Both the position numbers and the translations under genes were made by a program. Positions 45,836 to 56,965 of a DNA stretch of 64,000 nt are shown here, in pieces. Positions within the stretch are counted from its first letter, which is position 1. Each line of letters starts with the position of its first letter. The notes under the pieces were generated by a model, which saw only the letters and a program-made list of their open reading frames with translations, searched no databases and had not been told where the DNA came from. Source of the stretch: Amphiura filiformis (Eukaryota > Echinodermata > Ophiuroidea > Amphilepidida > Amphiuridae); contig NC_092647.1 of NCBI RefSeq assembly GCF_039555335.1, positions 19,132,946-19,196,945 on the forward strand. The letters are read 5' to 3'.

Positions 45836-46009
45836 GTAATTTTGCAACATGCTATTTTTTCATTATGACTTCTCAATGAAGCATTTTAACATTATCTGAA
45901 TGTTGGTGATACAGATCTTTCTCAGGACAGTGGACACGGTATTAATTTTTGTGTTCAAAAACTCGATGAATTCAGTACAAGTTTGCATTGGTAACAATGT
46001 TGCTGTTGT

Positions 46010-46440
46010 CTTTCTCAACCGTTGCTCTTTTTTCATGACACTATATGACATTTACCAAAAACATCGCGTTCTGGCGGATTACAAATTTTACAGCAATTAA
46101 AACTTCAAAATGACATTTCTTCCAACACAACACTGATCATGTTTATACAAGCAACTTGACTTTTGTACAAATTTATCATTTCGTCACCTACCTAACGCAC
46201 GCAGTCAATGGCTGCAAGAATACGATTGAATCCCATTAGAGCTCTTGATCTCATAGACATTTTAGCTCATGACGCCAGCCGTTGCGAGAAAAGAAAACAT
46301 TCCTTCAACAAGACTGTACTTTTTTCTGCAACTCAAGTGGTTAGATGCATTTACGAGTCTCAGGAATGAGAAATGAGTTGATTAACACAATTATATACTC
46401 TATGGGGCTGCAGGTAGTGTGTGTCAACTCATATTGTACA
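46010..46440. repeat. Local duplication, copy 2
   Basis: Counterpart of 44690-45120 in the same orientation. Small indels separate the copies, for example GATTGAATCCC here against GATCCC in copy 1. Confidence 0.85.
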
Positions 46441-46489
46441 AAATAAACAGGAGGAATGAACATTAAATACACTATCCGCTGAGTGCACC

Positions 46490-46700
46490 AAATCCGCGTA
46501 ACTTCGGAGTAAGCTACTAGTTTAGTAAGTTGGCGAGTATCTCGCATTTTGAGACTTCCAAATCGGCGTAAGTTACTAGACTAGTAAGTTCTATATGTAC
46601 TCGGCAACTTACTCTTCATCTTTTGCGGAGTAAGTTGGCGAGTATCTCAGAATTTCGTGACTTCCAAATGTGCGTAAGTTACTAACCTAGTAAAGTAAAT
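46490..46700. repeat. ~105-bp tandem repeat, two units
   Basis: TAAGTTGGCGAGTATCTC occurs at about 46527 and 46632, and GACTTCCAAAT...GCGTAAGTTACTA follows each. Both units contain many ACTAGT/TAGTAAG steps. Confidence 0.8.
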
Positions 46701-46726
46701 CTACAATCCCGCGCGAAAAGCTTGGG

Positions 46727-47035
46727 ACAGTTTGTTGATTCCACTCATCCCCACTCCCCTTATTCAATGTTGAAGTACAACATTAATATCATAAATATGA
46801 CCATATCTCCTAAACGCGTTGTTCGATTTCGATCATTCTTTCAGCTATGACTAGATTAATTAATAATTTGCCATCTTTTTATATACACGGTTTTATAAAC
46901 TTGTCAATACTTTTATTTTTAATATAAAGATATATGCAAATTCACGTTATCAATATTAGGACAGTTTGTTTATTTCACGCATCCCCGCTCCCCTTATTCA
47001 ATGCATCCCGCTCCCTTATTCAATGTTGAATGGTG
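46727..47035. repeat. Diverged direct repeats
   Basis: GGGACAGTTTGTTGATTCCA followed by CATCCCC-CTCCCCTTATTCAATG recurs from about 46960, and the CCCTTATTCAATG part appears a third time near 47012. Confidence 0.7.
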
Positions 47036-47221
47036 AAAAATAGTGGATGGTGGTTGAGCTCAATATGTGCTCCAACATTGTTTTTTTGGGGGGGAGGGGA
47101 GAGGAGTAACCAAATACATAACATGACCTATGAAACCTATCATGTATTTTCAGCGTCATGTTCAATTCACAGGAATTTGATCTTTCAAACATCATCTGTC
47201 CCAACGATTTTCGCACAAGAT

Positions 47222-47480
47222 TGTAGGTTATGAGATTTCTGATTTCAATTTCAAAGACATTGTGGAAACATTTGATTATGCAACACAATTTGATCCATGC
47301 GATCAGTCTTATGTTGCAACTCATTGTACGTGAAGATGTAAGCCAAAATGAAATAAACAAATAAATAAACAGCGTAAGATTCTTTTTCAAATATAGAGCA
47401 AGTAACTTTGCAACTTGCTATTTTTGAATCATCACTTTTCAAGGAAGAATAATTTAACCATCATCTTAATGTTGGTGATC
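47222..47480. repeat. Diverged copy of the 244-bp unit
   Basis: GGTTATGAGATTTCTGATTT, AACACAATTTGATCCATGCG and AATAAACAGCGTAAG match the array at 45.2-45.8 kb, at visibly lower identity. It also continues into ATGTTGGTGATCC, matching 45900 onward. Confidence 0.8.
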
Positions 47481-47937
47481 CTTACACTTGAAGGAGAAGC
47501 TCGAAGCAGTAATTAATTATCATCAATTGAGTGGAAAGCTGCTGACCTGGCATGATGCAGTCATGTCTACAGTAGAATTCATCTCGACCTTTGCAGGACT
47601 TTAATAACCCCATTAAAAGCTATTAAACAAAGATAACACTCATTGAAACAGCTCAACTGATTAAATCGGATCTTCTCTGGCTGTGCACATGTGACTGTTT
47701 TCATGTGCGATATCGCAATAAAGTTTGTATTATAGCTTCAGTTGGGTAACCGATTATAAAGGAAACGAAAGGAAACAATGGTATGTGTACTTTTGTTCAC
47801 GAAATGAGACAATGGCGTGCTTTTTGTAAACCAGCATTCTTGAAAATGAGCAACATAATGATTGTTGACTTAACACGGTTTGGAAATAATTTCTTCATAT
47901 TTTTGGTGTTATCTGTCGTTTACATATCCTTCCTAAA
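47481..47937. other. No gene seen
   Basis: No recognisable coding sequence or repeat. Confidence 0.35.
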
Positions 47938-48245
47938 ACACAAAAGTACGACCCTCTCCAAACACCTAAATTAGCTAAAAATTTAGGACATGTTACAAAA
48001 CTATATTGTCTAGAATTTTAGAAGAGTACTTTTAATATTGGCCGGTTATTTTTCACACAGCGACGTTAACTAGGCAATGTACTATTACCTATAACATTAA
48101 CTAAAACACCAAAGTACGAATATTTCCAAACATCTAAATTAGCTAAAAATTCAGGACATGTTAAAAACCTATATTTTCTAGAACTTTAGAAGAGTACTTT
48201 TAATATTGGCCGGTTATTTTTCACACAGCGACGTTAACTAGTCAT
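47938..48245. repeat. 168-bp tandem repeat, two units
   Basis: TTAGCTAAAAATT...AGGACATGTT at 47971 recurs at 48139. Both units end TATTGGCCGGTTATTTTTCA then CACAGCGACGTTAACTAG. Confidence 0.9.
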
Positions 48246-48623
48246 ATCCCCATACTTATAACGTAGGGCTATTTGTAGAGGTCACGCGTCAATGGGAAAG
48301 AGCACTGTGTATTGTGTATAGGAAAACGGACAGTAACTGCAGTATGGACAACTGAACCTCACAGAAACCACATGTACTATCTGCAACAAGGTAAGAAAAT
48401 GACGCCAAGCCAGTGAAAACGAACCTAATACCAATCACGAAGTTAAAGGAAACCGAGTTCTCATCATGATCAACTACAGAGCTGGCAATACACTCATGTA
48501 TGTTTATTGCTGCTAAAGTGTACACCAGATTGTTGGACAGAGTCAGACCAGTCGTTGATCCACTCTTCGGTTGTTTGATGGCATGTAAAAATACGTCATT
48601 TTAAAGAAAAGGTGAACACTGAT

Positions 48624-48799
48624 GGCGCTATTTATCTTAAATCGTGTTTTCATCTTTACAAGGGGTAAACACTGGTACAATGCCATTAAAACATCAGAAA
48701 AAGAGTAACAAATAGCAAGAAAATATTCGAAAAACCTTTTATCATGAAAGGTAAGGAGAACTTGACTAAATTAAATTTAAAATGTATGTAAATAGCGCC
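48624..48799. repeat. GGCGCTATTT repeat, copy 2
   Basis: Runs from GGCGCTATTTATCTTAA to AAATAGCGCCCCCAATTTG. The start of the 5.9-kb duplication (about 48672) falls inside it, so the second 5.9-kb unit begins with only its right half. Confidence 0.7.
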
Positions 48800-48945
48800 C
48801 CCAATTTGCACACAAATAGAAAAATTACCACCAAAAAAGCAGAAAAAGATTAATAAAATGATGAAGAAACGAAAATCAATATTAAAAATGGCTATAAATA
48901 TTATGTATACCTGTTGGTATTTCCAGGTCTAAAATTGAACGTCAT

Positions 48946-49980
48946 ATGTTTTGTAAGAAAATTGAAAAAATGATCACATCAAACAACGGATATATCAGAC
49001 AGAACCTGGCCAGGTTAAGTAATGGACGAAAATGCATTGATCAAATCCTCATACTAAGAGTTATGGAAGGCGCAGCCTCACAACAGTTACCACTTTTCAC
49101 TACTTTTGTGGACTTCAAGAAAGCTTTTGATTATGTCGACTGTAAAATGGTGTTCCCTTTAAACGACATTTAATATGGCATTCCAAAAGTTACCGTTGAA
49201 GCCATCATTATAATAATAGTCTTTATATAACGTTGTCCTTGTGGATGAACGTCGCATCGATACAGCTCATATCCCTAAACACAGCTACAGAATACTTAAG
49301 AGATGTGTTAACACCATTCATCCTAATTAATTGGAAATTTAAACTTATGATCTCAACACAAAATTAAGACGTACCTCAACTTTTCGGTCACAACTTTGAC
49401 CTTCATCTGGAGACTGGCAACCCAAGTTTGGGATCAGTGACCTTTTGGACACTTGACCCCAAAACCCGGTCGTACACTCTGGGTAACTTGTATCGGCCCC
49501 CGTCGCGGTTGAGAGATGGTTGGTTGACTCTGATGTAAATTGACTCCTTCACACCCCTTTCAAAGTATCTAGTCCTTCACACCCCTTTCAAAGTATCTAG
49601 CTTCCCGGTCGAGGATTTTGACCTCATCCAAATCAACTTGGTGTCCAAAAGGTCACTGATCCCAAACTTGGGTTGCCAGTCTCCAGATGAAGGTCAAAGT
49701 TGTGACCGAAAATTTGAGGTACGTCTTAATTTTGTGTTGAGATCATAAGTTTAAATTTCCAATTATGAAGTCTACCAACACAGATGAACTTTCTTGCTAC
49801 CATTCATCTTGATGGTTGCCATGGATTTTGTGCTCTAGCTGCCAGTTTATTAAAGAATCTGGATTTGTATCTCATCATAGGAGATGTCGTCGTGATCCAC
49901 AGAAAATCCTCAGATACTAGAATTTGCAAACGATATATCTCTTCTTTAGACATTTATCGTTATTTAAAAAAAAGAATCCC
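48946..49980 (+). pseudogene. LINE reverse transcriptase relic in unit 1, split by a MITE
   Basis: RQNLARLSNGRKCIDQILIL, then FTTFVDFKKAFDYVD, is the first half of a LINE RT domain and includes the F-x-D-F-x-KAFD catalytic block. In shifted frames follow YGIPKVTVEAI and VLTPFILI (the usual GDTLAPFLFII). A 428-bp palindrome then interrupts. After it come SRRHP-like residues and LEFANDISLL, where the normal FADD has become FAND. The gene is dead by several frame changes, a lost catalytic aspartate and an insertion. Confidence 0.8.
49333..49760. mobile_element. Palindromic MITE L in unit 1
   Basis: Starts GGAAATTTAAACTTATGATC, ends with the complement, and is flanked by AATT on both sides (49329-49332, 49761-49764). 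Arms of ~130 bp pair through CCAGTCTCCAGATGAAGG. Unit 1 carries a 28-bp tandem duplication (TCCTTCACACCCCTTTCAAA) that unit 2 lacks. Confidence 0.85.
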
Positions 49981-50484
49981 TTTAACAAAACCCTTTAAAA
50001 AAAAAATTTTTTACTTAAGATTCCATGAATAGGCCATTATTTATGATTTGATATAAAATGTGGTCCAAAACGCAATTATTTTTCAATGTAGAGAGAGTAC
50101 CTGCTGCCATTTCAACAGGAATGACTTTCTCTCGTGTCGTTTGCAACATTTCTATATTTAGCATGTTTAGTGGTGTGTATCATCTGGTGCGTAATAAGGA
50201 GCGTGGTCGTTCTGACTTTTAAACCAAGCCCGGTATCTGAGACCTTTTTGAGGACTAACAGGATTTTAAAAAGCCATACATTAATGTTCAGTCATTACGT
50301 TACGATTTTACCCGGGGATATTCTGCTCCTTTGTCAACCACATGGTTACGCCACTGTTGTCTATTATAGATCGGCAGTTTAATTATTCTATTATAATTTA
50401 AGAGTCACATTACGTTTACGCCCCGACACTACGGTCAACGTATCTTATGTTCATGATATTATTATACCGCTGAAAATTTAAAGG

Positions 50485-50863
50485 AAGTGTACGGCAATCA
50501 CAACATTATGTCTTATATGTTAGAAAAATAATTATCAAGCACGAATCACGTGGTTTTATTTTAAACAAACTCATATTGCCCCGGGATATTGCCCATAAAA
50601 CGAAAAAAACAGTCGGCTCTCAACATGCGATATTCAAAATTCCCGCGCCGAAATTGTCTAGAGCAATGACGTCATGGTTAATGTGCTCATTTGTCATCAG
50701 CCTTCATTGTATTTTTGGGACGTCATTGCTTTAGACAATTTCGGCGCGGGAATGTTGAATATCGCGTGTTGAGAGCCGGCTATTTTTATTCGTTTTTAAA
50801 ATAAAGCCATGTGATTCGTGTTTGATAATTATTGAGACATAATGTTGTGATTGTCGTACACTT
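50485..50863. mobile_element. Palindromic MITE, CRE-containing, unit 1
   Basis: AAGTGTACGGCAATCACAAC pairs with GTTGTGATTGTCGTACACTT. The inner arms CCCGCGCCGAAATTGTCTA and TAGACAATTTCGGCGCGGG also pair, and the left arm includes a TGACGTCA palindrome. The right arm has lost ~13 bases relative to unit 2. Confidence 0.8.
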
Positions 50864-52472
50864 ATTTTTATAAGAAAATAATATATATGTTAAGCATGTT
50901 AAAGAATGATGAAATAAACATGATAAATGTTGGTGTTTTGTGATAATGATAATATTCATACGCGGTATTCCAAACGCTAAATGAAATGCCAAAACTATAC
51001 ACATGATACATGTACTACACATTGATGTTCTGTTAGCTTTTCATGTTTTCCTTACATATACCTGATTTAGTCAATAACCCATTTACTGTCTTCTGTTCTG
51101 GCACTCGTATAAAACAATAATGCGAAGAACATCTTTCACTGGCCACTAAACCAATACTGGGTTCAGGTCAAAAGTAAAAAATTATTTGATTGCCCAGGGA
51201 AAAGAAGAAAAGATGGAAGAGAAATAATAATTGGAAGGGAAAAGAAAGTTAGAGTGTCAGAAGAAATGGTTCGACAACATTAAAGAGTGGTCTGTGTGGC
51301 TTGACAACATTAAAGAGTGGGCTGTTTGTGGAAGCCAAGAGAGTTTCTGTACATAAACATAAATGCATACACTTATGAACCACAATGGTACTAATGAATT
51401 TTACTGTTTACTTATCCGACAGTCTTCTTCTTGATGATTTGCACTCAATGTTCTGAACGACTGGTGTATGTCCTGATTCAAACTTGTCCTGCGAAGACCA
51501 CTGTTCAGCAGAAGTCCACAAAGTTATATATCCTTTGCGTACAAATCATTGCACAGATGACAATTTCCAAAATGGTGCTGCTTTCACCAATCACGCGTTC
51601 TCTTCAGGAAACAGGTTGCTCCACCTGTTCTCATTTACATTCAGAGATGTATCGTTTAATAAATCACAGACTTCAGCACTTCGACAAAAGAATAATTATT
51701 ATTCCTTGGGGAGGATGAGCACTTTCGTGTACTCTGAGAAATCGCTTTCGTTATGGCAATGGATGCTTCCGCTAAAAATGTCATAACACACAAACTCTTG
51801 CATGATTACTTGAAAGGGGGTTTCCCATCTCTCATGAAATAGCTTAAAATTGTAAACAAAGTTAAATAATCAAATTAAATTACATAGGGCACATATTTAC
51901 AATACCACTTCATTCGTGTTCTTGTTAAGAAATGTAAAGAAAAAGTTTAAGAACTCTTCAGAATGTCAATAATTTTGAGAAAATGCTTTTTCTAGAATTA
52001 CCAATATTAGGGTCGGTATTCTTCTGTACAATAAAACAAAAAATCATTTTTTCCAGATTAGGACAATAAAAATAATTTTGGGTCTCATTGTAACGCATTA
52101 TCTCATCCAAATATGGTCATGAATCTATACAATTTTAAAATGTTTGAATTTGTAAAGAAAATTTGCGGGAAAATTTGCAACTTATCGTCTGCAGTTGACC
52201 CATGCCGCGTGAAGAGGACTAAGTTTGTTTACACTGGGAAGAGAGCAGTAAATAAACAACTGAAAGCGCGTGTTCAAACTAGTTTCAATTAGTAATATGA
52301 AAGCAAATTTGTAATGTCAAGAGGAAAGAGGATTTTATAAAAAGTAATTTGTGATTCTTTGTTTGATCGCGCGAAGAATAACAACACTTTTAAGTGACCA
52401 GTGAAATCCGGATATTTTCAACTTTGCATGATATGGACAGGGCGAATTGGAGGACGTAGACCAAGATATTGT

Positions 52473-52686
52473 GCAAACATGGTAGCCAATCGTCAGATGT
52501 GACGGTAAGCAAGGAAAGCCATGTGGCAAGATCACCTCCAAGGGGTAGGGTCGGTCGGTCGAATGTTTTAATATTTTTGTGTAAATATGGTAGCCAATCG
52601 TCAGATGTGACGGTGGAAGCAAGGAAATGCAAGGCAAGATCACCTCAAAGGGGTAGGGTCGGTCGGTCGAATGTTTTAATATTTTT
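52473..52686. repeat. ~107-bp tandem repeat, two units, in unit 1
   Basis: Each unit has ATGGTAGCCAATCGTCAGAT, GATCACCTC-AAGGGGTAGGG, then TCGGTCGGTCGAATGTTTTA. The first unit is slightly diverged here (GTAAGCAAGGAAAGCCATGT). Confidence 0.9.
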
Positions 52687-52736
52687 AAGTCACAGCCAAA
52701 ACATAATGCCTAATTATGTTACGAAAACACAGTTAA

Positions 52737-53080
52737 GGTGGTATTACACCCCCTGATCAATTTTGTCTCAAAAAATAACTACCCACTGGCAACAAAAGTT
52801 AGGTATATTACCATTACAGGGACAAGGAATCCAATTACTTCACTGTAACTTCAGTGATTCAAGACAAGTGGTTCATTATATATGTTAAGAAATGAGGTAC
52901 ATTCTAGCGGTACCTCTTTTCTTATCATAAACCTCTTTTCTTATCATATATTGAGTCACCGAAATTCCAGTGTAGTAACTGGATTCCTTGCCCCTATAAT
53001 ATACATAACTTTTGTTACCAATGTGTTATTATTTTTGAGAAAATGTAAAAAGTCATAAATTTATCAAGTGTAGTACCACC
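52737..53080. mobile_element. Palindromic MITE M, TTAA duplication, unit 1
   Basis: Begins GGTGGTATTACACCCCCTGA, ends AAGTGTAGTACCACC, with TTAA on both sides (52733-52736, 53081-53084). The arms pair through GGAATCCAATTACTTCACTG. The left arm has lost about 30 bases relative to unit 2. Confidence 0.85.
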
Positions 53081-53765
53081 TTAAATCATCAAATTAAATC
53101 ACTCACAATACAATCACAATACAACTTCAGAAGTTAAGAAGTGTAAAGAAACTGTTTAAGAACTTTTCATGTCAAAAACTTTGGGGAAAAAACTAGAGTC
53201 TGTATTCTTTTGTACAATAAAACAAAATGAGGACAAACAAAAGCCCAATACGTAATAATTTGATACGTATGTTGTGCAGGATGGTCTATTTTTGCCAGTT
53301 TAGAAGTTTAACCCAATACGTATGAAACTGTTACGTATTTAGCTTTTGTTACGTATTTGGGGCCTTACATATATATATCTCAGCCACGGAGATCAAAAAA
53401 TAATAATGACATAATAAGGACGGAAGCTTTAATTTTGGAAAAGGGCTAATATTGAAGTGAAAAACAAACTCTTGCTGACTTCTTGGTGTATTGGCGGGCC
53501 CGTAGTGATTTTCAGGGGCATTTGGCCCGAGTGCCCGCCTTAAATTTCCAACACTGCTGCATTGTCTAAAGAAAACTTGCAAAAATATAGATATTTGAGT
53601 GTACGAGAGAAGGCATCTTCTCTGAGAATACATACCCGATAATACCTGGTATACACTTATATCATGACACAAAGCAAGGATATTGTCACATTTATGGTTA
53701 AGTGTTCACAGTTGTTTGATGGCATGTAGAACTGTATTCATTTTTAAGCAAAGTTGAACACTGAT

Positions 53766-53941
53766 GGTGCTATTTATCTTGAATCGTGTTTGCATCTTTG
53801 CAAGGGGTAGCTACTTGAATAATGGCATTAAAACATCATAAAATGAGTAACATATAAAAAGGATTTTTTTTATCATGAAATGAAAGAAATAACTCATTAT
53901 TACCGGGCTAAATTGAATTTAAAATACATGAAAATAGCGCC
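53766..53941. repeat. GGCGCTATTT repeat, diverged copy within unit 1
   Basis: GGTGCTATTTATCTTGAATC to AAAATAGCGC. A second diverged LINE-like trail follows (GTTAGAAACATTAATAAACG), so each 5.9-kb unit itself begins and ends with related repeats, which may have seeded the duplication. Confidence 0.65.
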
Positions 53942-54855
53942 CTTAATTTTCACACAAATGTACAGTTTACAGAACAAACATTACTGCAAAAGGGCAGTTA
54001 AAAGATGAACAATTTGATAAATAAAATAAAATCAAGTTAAAAAATGTATATTAGTGTCGAACATTATGTAATGTTTTGTTAGAAACATTAATAAACGACC
54101 ACATTAAACAACCGTGTGTTTGCTATAAATTAAAAAATATTATTCGTGTCGTTAATATTGGGCAGACTGCACGTACACGTTTATGTATTATATATCTATT
54201 GTAAAACGATCTCTTCTTCTACGTTAAGTGATTTCAACAAAAACACAACAGCCAATTAAGTAATAAATTTGTTAAATGGGCTGTGGGCAGCACTTTTGAT
54301 CATCAATTTATTCGTCCTTCTCAGATAAATAAATACGCAGAATCTAACATTTATAAAGCAAAGTTTGGCGGAAGTGCTCAAAGTGGTCTCAAGAATTTAA
54401 ATATCTTTATATTCTTTAAATAAGATATTTTAATGATCTGTTCTGGAAATAAAATTATTTACAACTATATAAAAGTTCAGATAAACAACAATCCGCAAGT
54501 GGTTCTTGTTAAAATATTTGTATGAGTAAATCATGGTGTTTAAGAACGGTAAAACCGGTTATAGCACACAAGGCGTAAAACACCCTTGTGTACAATGGTA
54601 CAATGCCATTAAAACATCAGAAAAAGAGTAACAAATAGCAAGAAAATATTCGAAAAACCTTTTATCATGAAAGGTAAGGAGAACTTAAAATGTATGTAAA
54701 TAGCGCCCCCAATTTGCACACAAATAGAAAAATTACCACCAAAAAAAGCAGAAAAAAGATTAATAAAATGATGAAGAAACGAAAATCAATATTAAAAATG
54801 GCTATAAATATTATGTATACCTGTTGGTATTTCCAGGTCTAAAATTGAACGTCAT

Positions 54856-55860
54856 ATGTTTTGTAAGAAAATTGAAAAAATGATCACATCAAACAACGGA
54901 TATATCAGACAGAACCTGGCCAGGTTAAGTAAAGGACGAAAATGCATTGATCAAATCCTCATACTAAGAGTTATGGAAGGCGCAGCCTCACAACAGTTAC
55001 CACTTTTCACTACTTTTGTGGACTTCAAGAAAGCTTTTGATTATGTCGACTGTAAAATGGTGTTCCCTTTAAACGACAATATGGCATTCCAAAAGTTACC
55101 GTTGAAGCCATCATTATAATTATAGTCTTTATATAACGTTGTCCTTGTGGATGAACGTCGCATCGATACAGCTCATATCCCTAAACACAGCTACAGAATA
55201 CTTAAGAGATGTGTTAACACCATTCATCCTAATTAATTGGAAATTTAAACTTATGATCTCAACACAAAATTAAGACGTACCTCAACTTTTCGGTCACAAC
55301 TTTGACCTTCATCTGGAGACTGGCAACCCAAGTTTGGGATCAGTGACCTTTTGGACACTTGACCCCAAAACCCGGTCGTACACTCTGGGTAACTTGTATC
55401 GGCCCCCGTCGCGGTTGAGAGATGGTTGGTTGACTCTGATGTAAATTGACTCCTTCACACCCCTTTCAAAGTATCTAGCTTCCCGGTCGAGGATTTTGAC
55501 CTCATCCAAATCAACTTGGTGTCCAAAAGGTCACTGATCCCAAACTTGGGTTGCCAGTCTCCAGATGAAGGTCAAAGTTGTGACCGAAAATTTGAGGTAC
55601 GTCTTAATTTTGTGTTGAGATCATAAGTTTAAATTTCCAATTATGAAGTCTACCAACACAGATGAACTTTCTTGCTACCATTCATCTTGATGGTTGCCAT
55701 GGATTTTGTGCTCTAGCTGCCAGTTTATTAAAGAATCTGGATTTGTATCTCATCATAGGAGATGTCGTCGTGATCCACAGACAATCCTCAGATACTAGAA
55801 TTTGCAAACGATATATCTCTTCTTTAGACATTTATCGTTATTTAAAAAAAAAGAATCCCC
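54856..55860 (+). pseudogene. LINE reverse transcriptase relic in unit 2
   Basis: Duplicate of the unit-1 relic with the same breaks (FVDFKKAFDYVD, then MITE L, then LEFANDISLL). One useful difference is near 55075: unit 2 has AACGACAATATGGC where unit 1 has AACGACATTTAATATGGC, so the frame after FPLND differs. The element was already dead before duplication. Confidence 0.8.
55239..55638. mobile_element. Palindromic MITE L in unit 2
   Basis: Copy of 49333-49760 without the 28-bp internal tandem duplication, so it keeps the simpler form. AATT flanks both ends. Confidence 0.85.
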
Positions 55861-56362
55861 TTTAACAAAACCCCTTAAAAAATATTATTTTTACTTAAGA
55901 TTCCATGAATAGGCCATTATTTATGATTTGATATAAAATGTGGTCCAAAACGCAATTATTTTTCAATGTAGAGAGTACCTGCTGCCATTTCAACAGGAAT
56001 GACTTTCTCTCGTGTCGTTTGCAACATTTCTATATTTAGCATGTTTAGTGGTGTGTATCATCTGGTGCGTAACAAGGAGCGTGGTCGTTCCGACTTTTAA
56101 ACCAAGCCCGGTATCTGAGACCTTTTTGAGGACTAACAGGATTTTAAAAAGCCATACATTAATGTTCAGTCATTACGTTACGATTTTACCCGGGGATATT
56201 CTGCTCCTTTGTCAACCACATGGTTACGCCACTGTTGTCTATTATAGATCGGCAGTTTAATTATTCTATTATAATTTAAGAGTCACATTACGTTTACGCC
56301 CCGACACTACGGTCAACGTATCTTATATTCATGATATTATTATACCGCTGAAAATTTAAAGG

Positions 56363-56753
56363 AAGTGTACGGCAATCACAACATTATGTCTTATATGTTA
56401 GAAAAATAATTATCAAGCACGAATCACGTGGTTTTATTTTAAACAAACTCATATTGCCCCGGGATATTGCCCATAAAACGAAAAAACAGTCGGCTCTCAA
56501 CATGCGATATTCAAAATTCCCGCGCCGAAATTGTCTAGAGCAATGACGTCATGGTTAATGTGCTCATTTGTCATCAGCCTTCATTGTATTTTTGGGACGT
56601 CATTGCTTTAGACAATTTCGGCGCGGGAATGTTGAATATCGCGTGTTGAGTGCCGGCTATTTTTATTCGTTTTTAAAATAAAGCCATGTGATTCGTGTTT
56701 GATAATTATTGTTTCTAACATATGAGACATAATGTTGTGATTGTCGTACACTT
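56363..56753. mobile_element. Palindromic MITE, CRE-containing, unit 2
   Basis: Copy of 50485-50863. It retains TTTCTAACATATGAGACATA in the right arm, which pairs with the left arm, so it is the more complete copy. Confidence 0.8.
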
Positions 56754-56965
56754 ATTTTTATAAGAAAATAATATATATGTTAAGCATGTTAAAGAATGAT
56801 GAAATAAACATGATAAATGTTGGTGTTTTGTGATAATGATAATATTCATACGCGGTATTCCAAACGCTAAATGAAATGCCAAAACTATACATGTACTACA
56901 CATTGATGTTCTGTTAGCTTTTCATGTTTTCCTTACATATACCTGATTTAGTCAATAACCCATTT

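Larger units (their letters stand above)
48672..54591. repeat. 5.9-kb head-to-tail duplication, unit 1
   Basis: The segment from GGTACAATGCCATTAAAACA to CGTAAAACACCCTTGTGT is repeated directly at 54592-62471. Identity looks very high outside insertions. The junction at about 54591 lies next to CACACAAGG...CCCTTGTGT, a short palindrome. Unit 1 holds a LINE relic, three palindromic MITEs and a 108-bp tandem repeat, and lacks two insertions present in unit 2. Confidence 0.95.

Noticed and set aside
51431..51786. Overlapping open frames of ~95-100 codons present in both 5.9-kb units
   Set aside because: They appear twice only because of the duplication; no motif was recognised and the frame in unit 2 is altered by indels.
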